A DNA stretch of 61,304 nucleotides from Amphimedon queenslandica (lineage: Eukaryota > Porifera > Demospongiae > Haplosclerida > Niphatidae). The stretch lies in NCBI RefSeq assembly GCF_000090795.2, contig NW_003546454.1, positions 16,292 to 77,595 on the forward strand. The letters are read 5' to 3'. Position numbers and translations under genes: made by a program. Shown here piece by piece: positions 60,745 through 61,304 of the stretch. Positions within the stretch are counted from its first letter, which is position 1, and every line of letters starts with the position of its first letter. The notes below the pieces were generated by a model, which made no database searches, had not been told where the DNA came from, and was given only the letters and a program-made list of their open reading frames with translations.

Positions 60745-61304
60745 GAGTACATTATCAATGATCGTACACCATCAATTTTCGGACACTTGTTTTAGGAAAA
60801 CTATACATTGCCATCTCATGAAACTGCAAAGTATTATAGCAATAGTTATCCTTTATTTGCGTGACAAAACTTGTAGCTCTAGCAAGAGTGCATAGAAAGT
60901 TATAAGCTCTCAAAGCGTGGTGTCCGACAATACCAATGATCGGCCAAAATTCTCAATCTTCGGACTGTCATTTCTGAACGGCAGCAAAGGATAGTTTTAG
61001 AAGGTCACTATGATAACTTTGTAGGCCTGTCTTTAAACTAACTATCACCATCCGGATCTTTTTGATAGCTGTCTTTTTGACAGAGATAATGGCCACTTAA
61101 AATGTGTCACCTGATCCCTCAATATACGGACAAATTTTACAAAAATATACAAAAATTATGAATTTTATTAGAGTACATTATCAATGATCGTACACCATCA
61201 ATTTTCGGACACTTGTTTTAGGAAAACTATACATTGCCATCTCATGAAACTGCAAAGTATTATAGCAATAGTTATCCTTTATTTGCGTGACAAAACTTGT
61301 AGCT
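60745..61304. repeat. 426-bp tandem repeat reaching the right edge
   Basis: The sequence starting gagtacattatcaatgatcg (60745) recurs at 61171 and continues identically for at least 134 bp to the window end (last block tgacaaaacttgtagct). The period is 426 bp. Short internal echoes (ttcggacac, cttcggactg, atacggacaa) are spaced within a unit. No ORF is seen. Confidence 0.85.

Overview
The window is eukaryotic and animal. It is AT-rich, and its genes have many small exons with short GT-AG introns (tens to a few hundred bases, one only 39 nt). Orthologues of metazoan genes are recognisable (FADD, BBIP1, HECW-type E3, ETAA1-like, ROCO-death protein). Very compact gene packing, a beta-helix/multi-TM receptor-like family and many tiny palindromic elements suggest a demosponge of the Amphimedon type. 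That species call is inference. Splice sites were read by eye; where exon lengths are given they add up to an open frame.

Layout. 1-1474: gene-free DNA ending in a 106-bp tandem duplication that carries the start region of the next gene. 1475-5047 (+): large secreted/membrane beta-helix protein, broken by a 310-bp palindromic element and an in-frame TGA. 5268-9329 (-): FTSJ3 with a tRNA-Gly in its first intron. 9469-10524 (+): ZNF622. 10744-14394 (+): ankyrin-Roc-COR-death protein. 14474-16175 (-): JmjC/cupin hydroxylase. 16249-16751 (+): RPL37A. 16967-20408 (-): SLC25A1. 20635-21977 (+): PSMC3IP/HOP2. 22136-30244 (-): HECW-type HECT ligase. 30328-30694 (+): BBIP1. 30755-39295 (-): POLR1B, with a candidate nested plus-strand gene made of in-frame microexons (33789-35301). 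39414-42954 and 43129-46570 (+): tandem DUF4140/DUF4139 paralogues. 46717-50030 (+): ETAA1-like gene with an intron-nested STPR-repeat gene (47372-48007). 50874-51893 (-): GT31 glycosyltransferase. 51941-52741 (+): FADD. 53474-54289 (-): CD225/dispanin-like protein. 54954-56658 (+): novel Cys-rich secreted protein, followed by duplicated and decayed fragments, a broken MADF-domain gene and a 426-bp tandem repeat at the right edge.

Themes. Six gene pairs are head-to-head with start codons only 47-226 bp apart, and most remaining neighbours are tail-to-tail, so shared bidirectional promoters look like the rule. One such pair (FTSJ3/ZNF622) joins two large-subunit ribosome biogenesis factors; POLR1B and RPL37A are also ribosome-related. 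Two death-domain genes (FADD and ANK-Roc-COR-death) lie in the same window. Introns hold at least twelve TA-flanked fold-back elements and a dispersed ~185-bp tandem repeat. The DUF4139 paralogues document recent insertions through reciprocal empty sites. The most novel-looking items are the microexon-array gene, the sponge ETAA1-like protein with its nested STPR gene, and the Cys-rich secreted gene.
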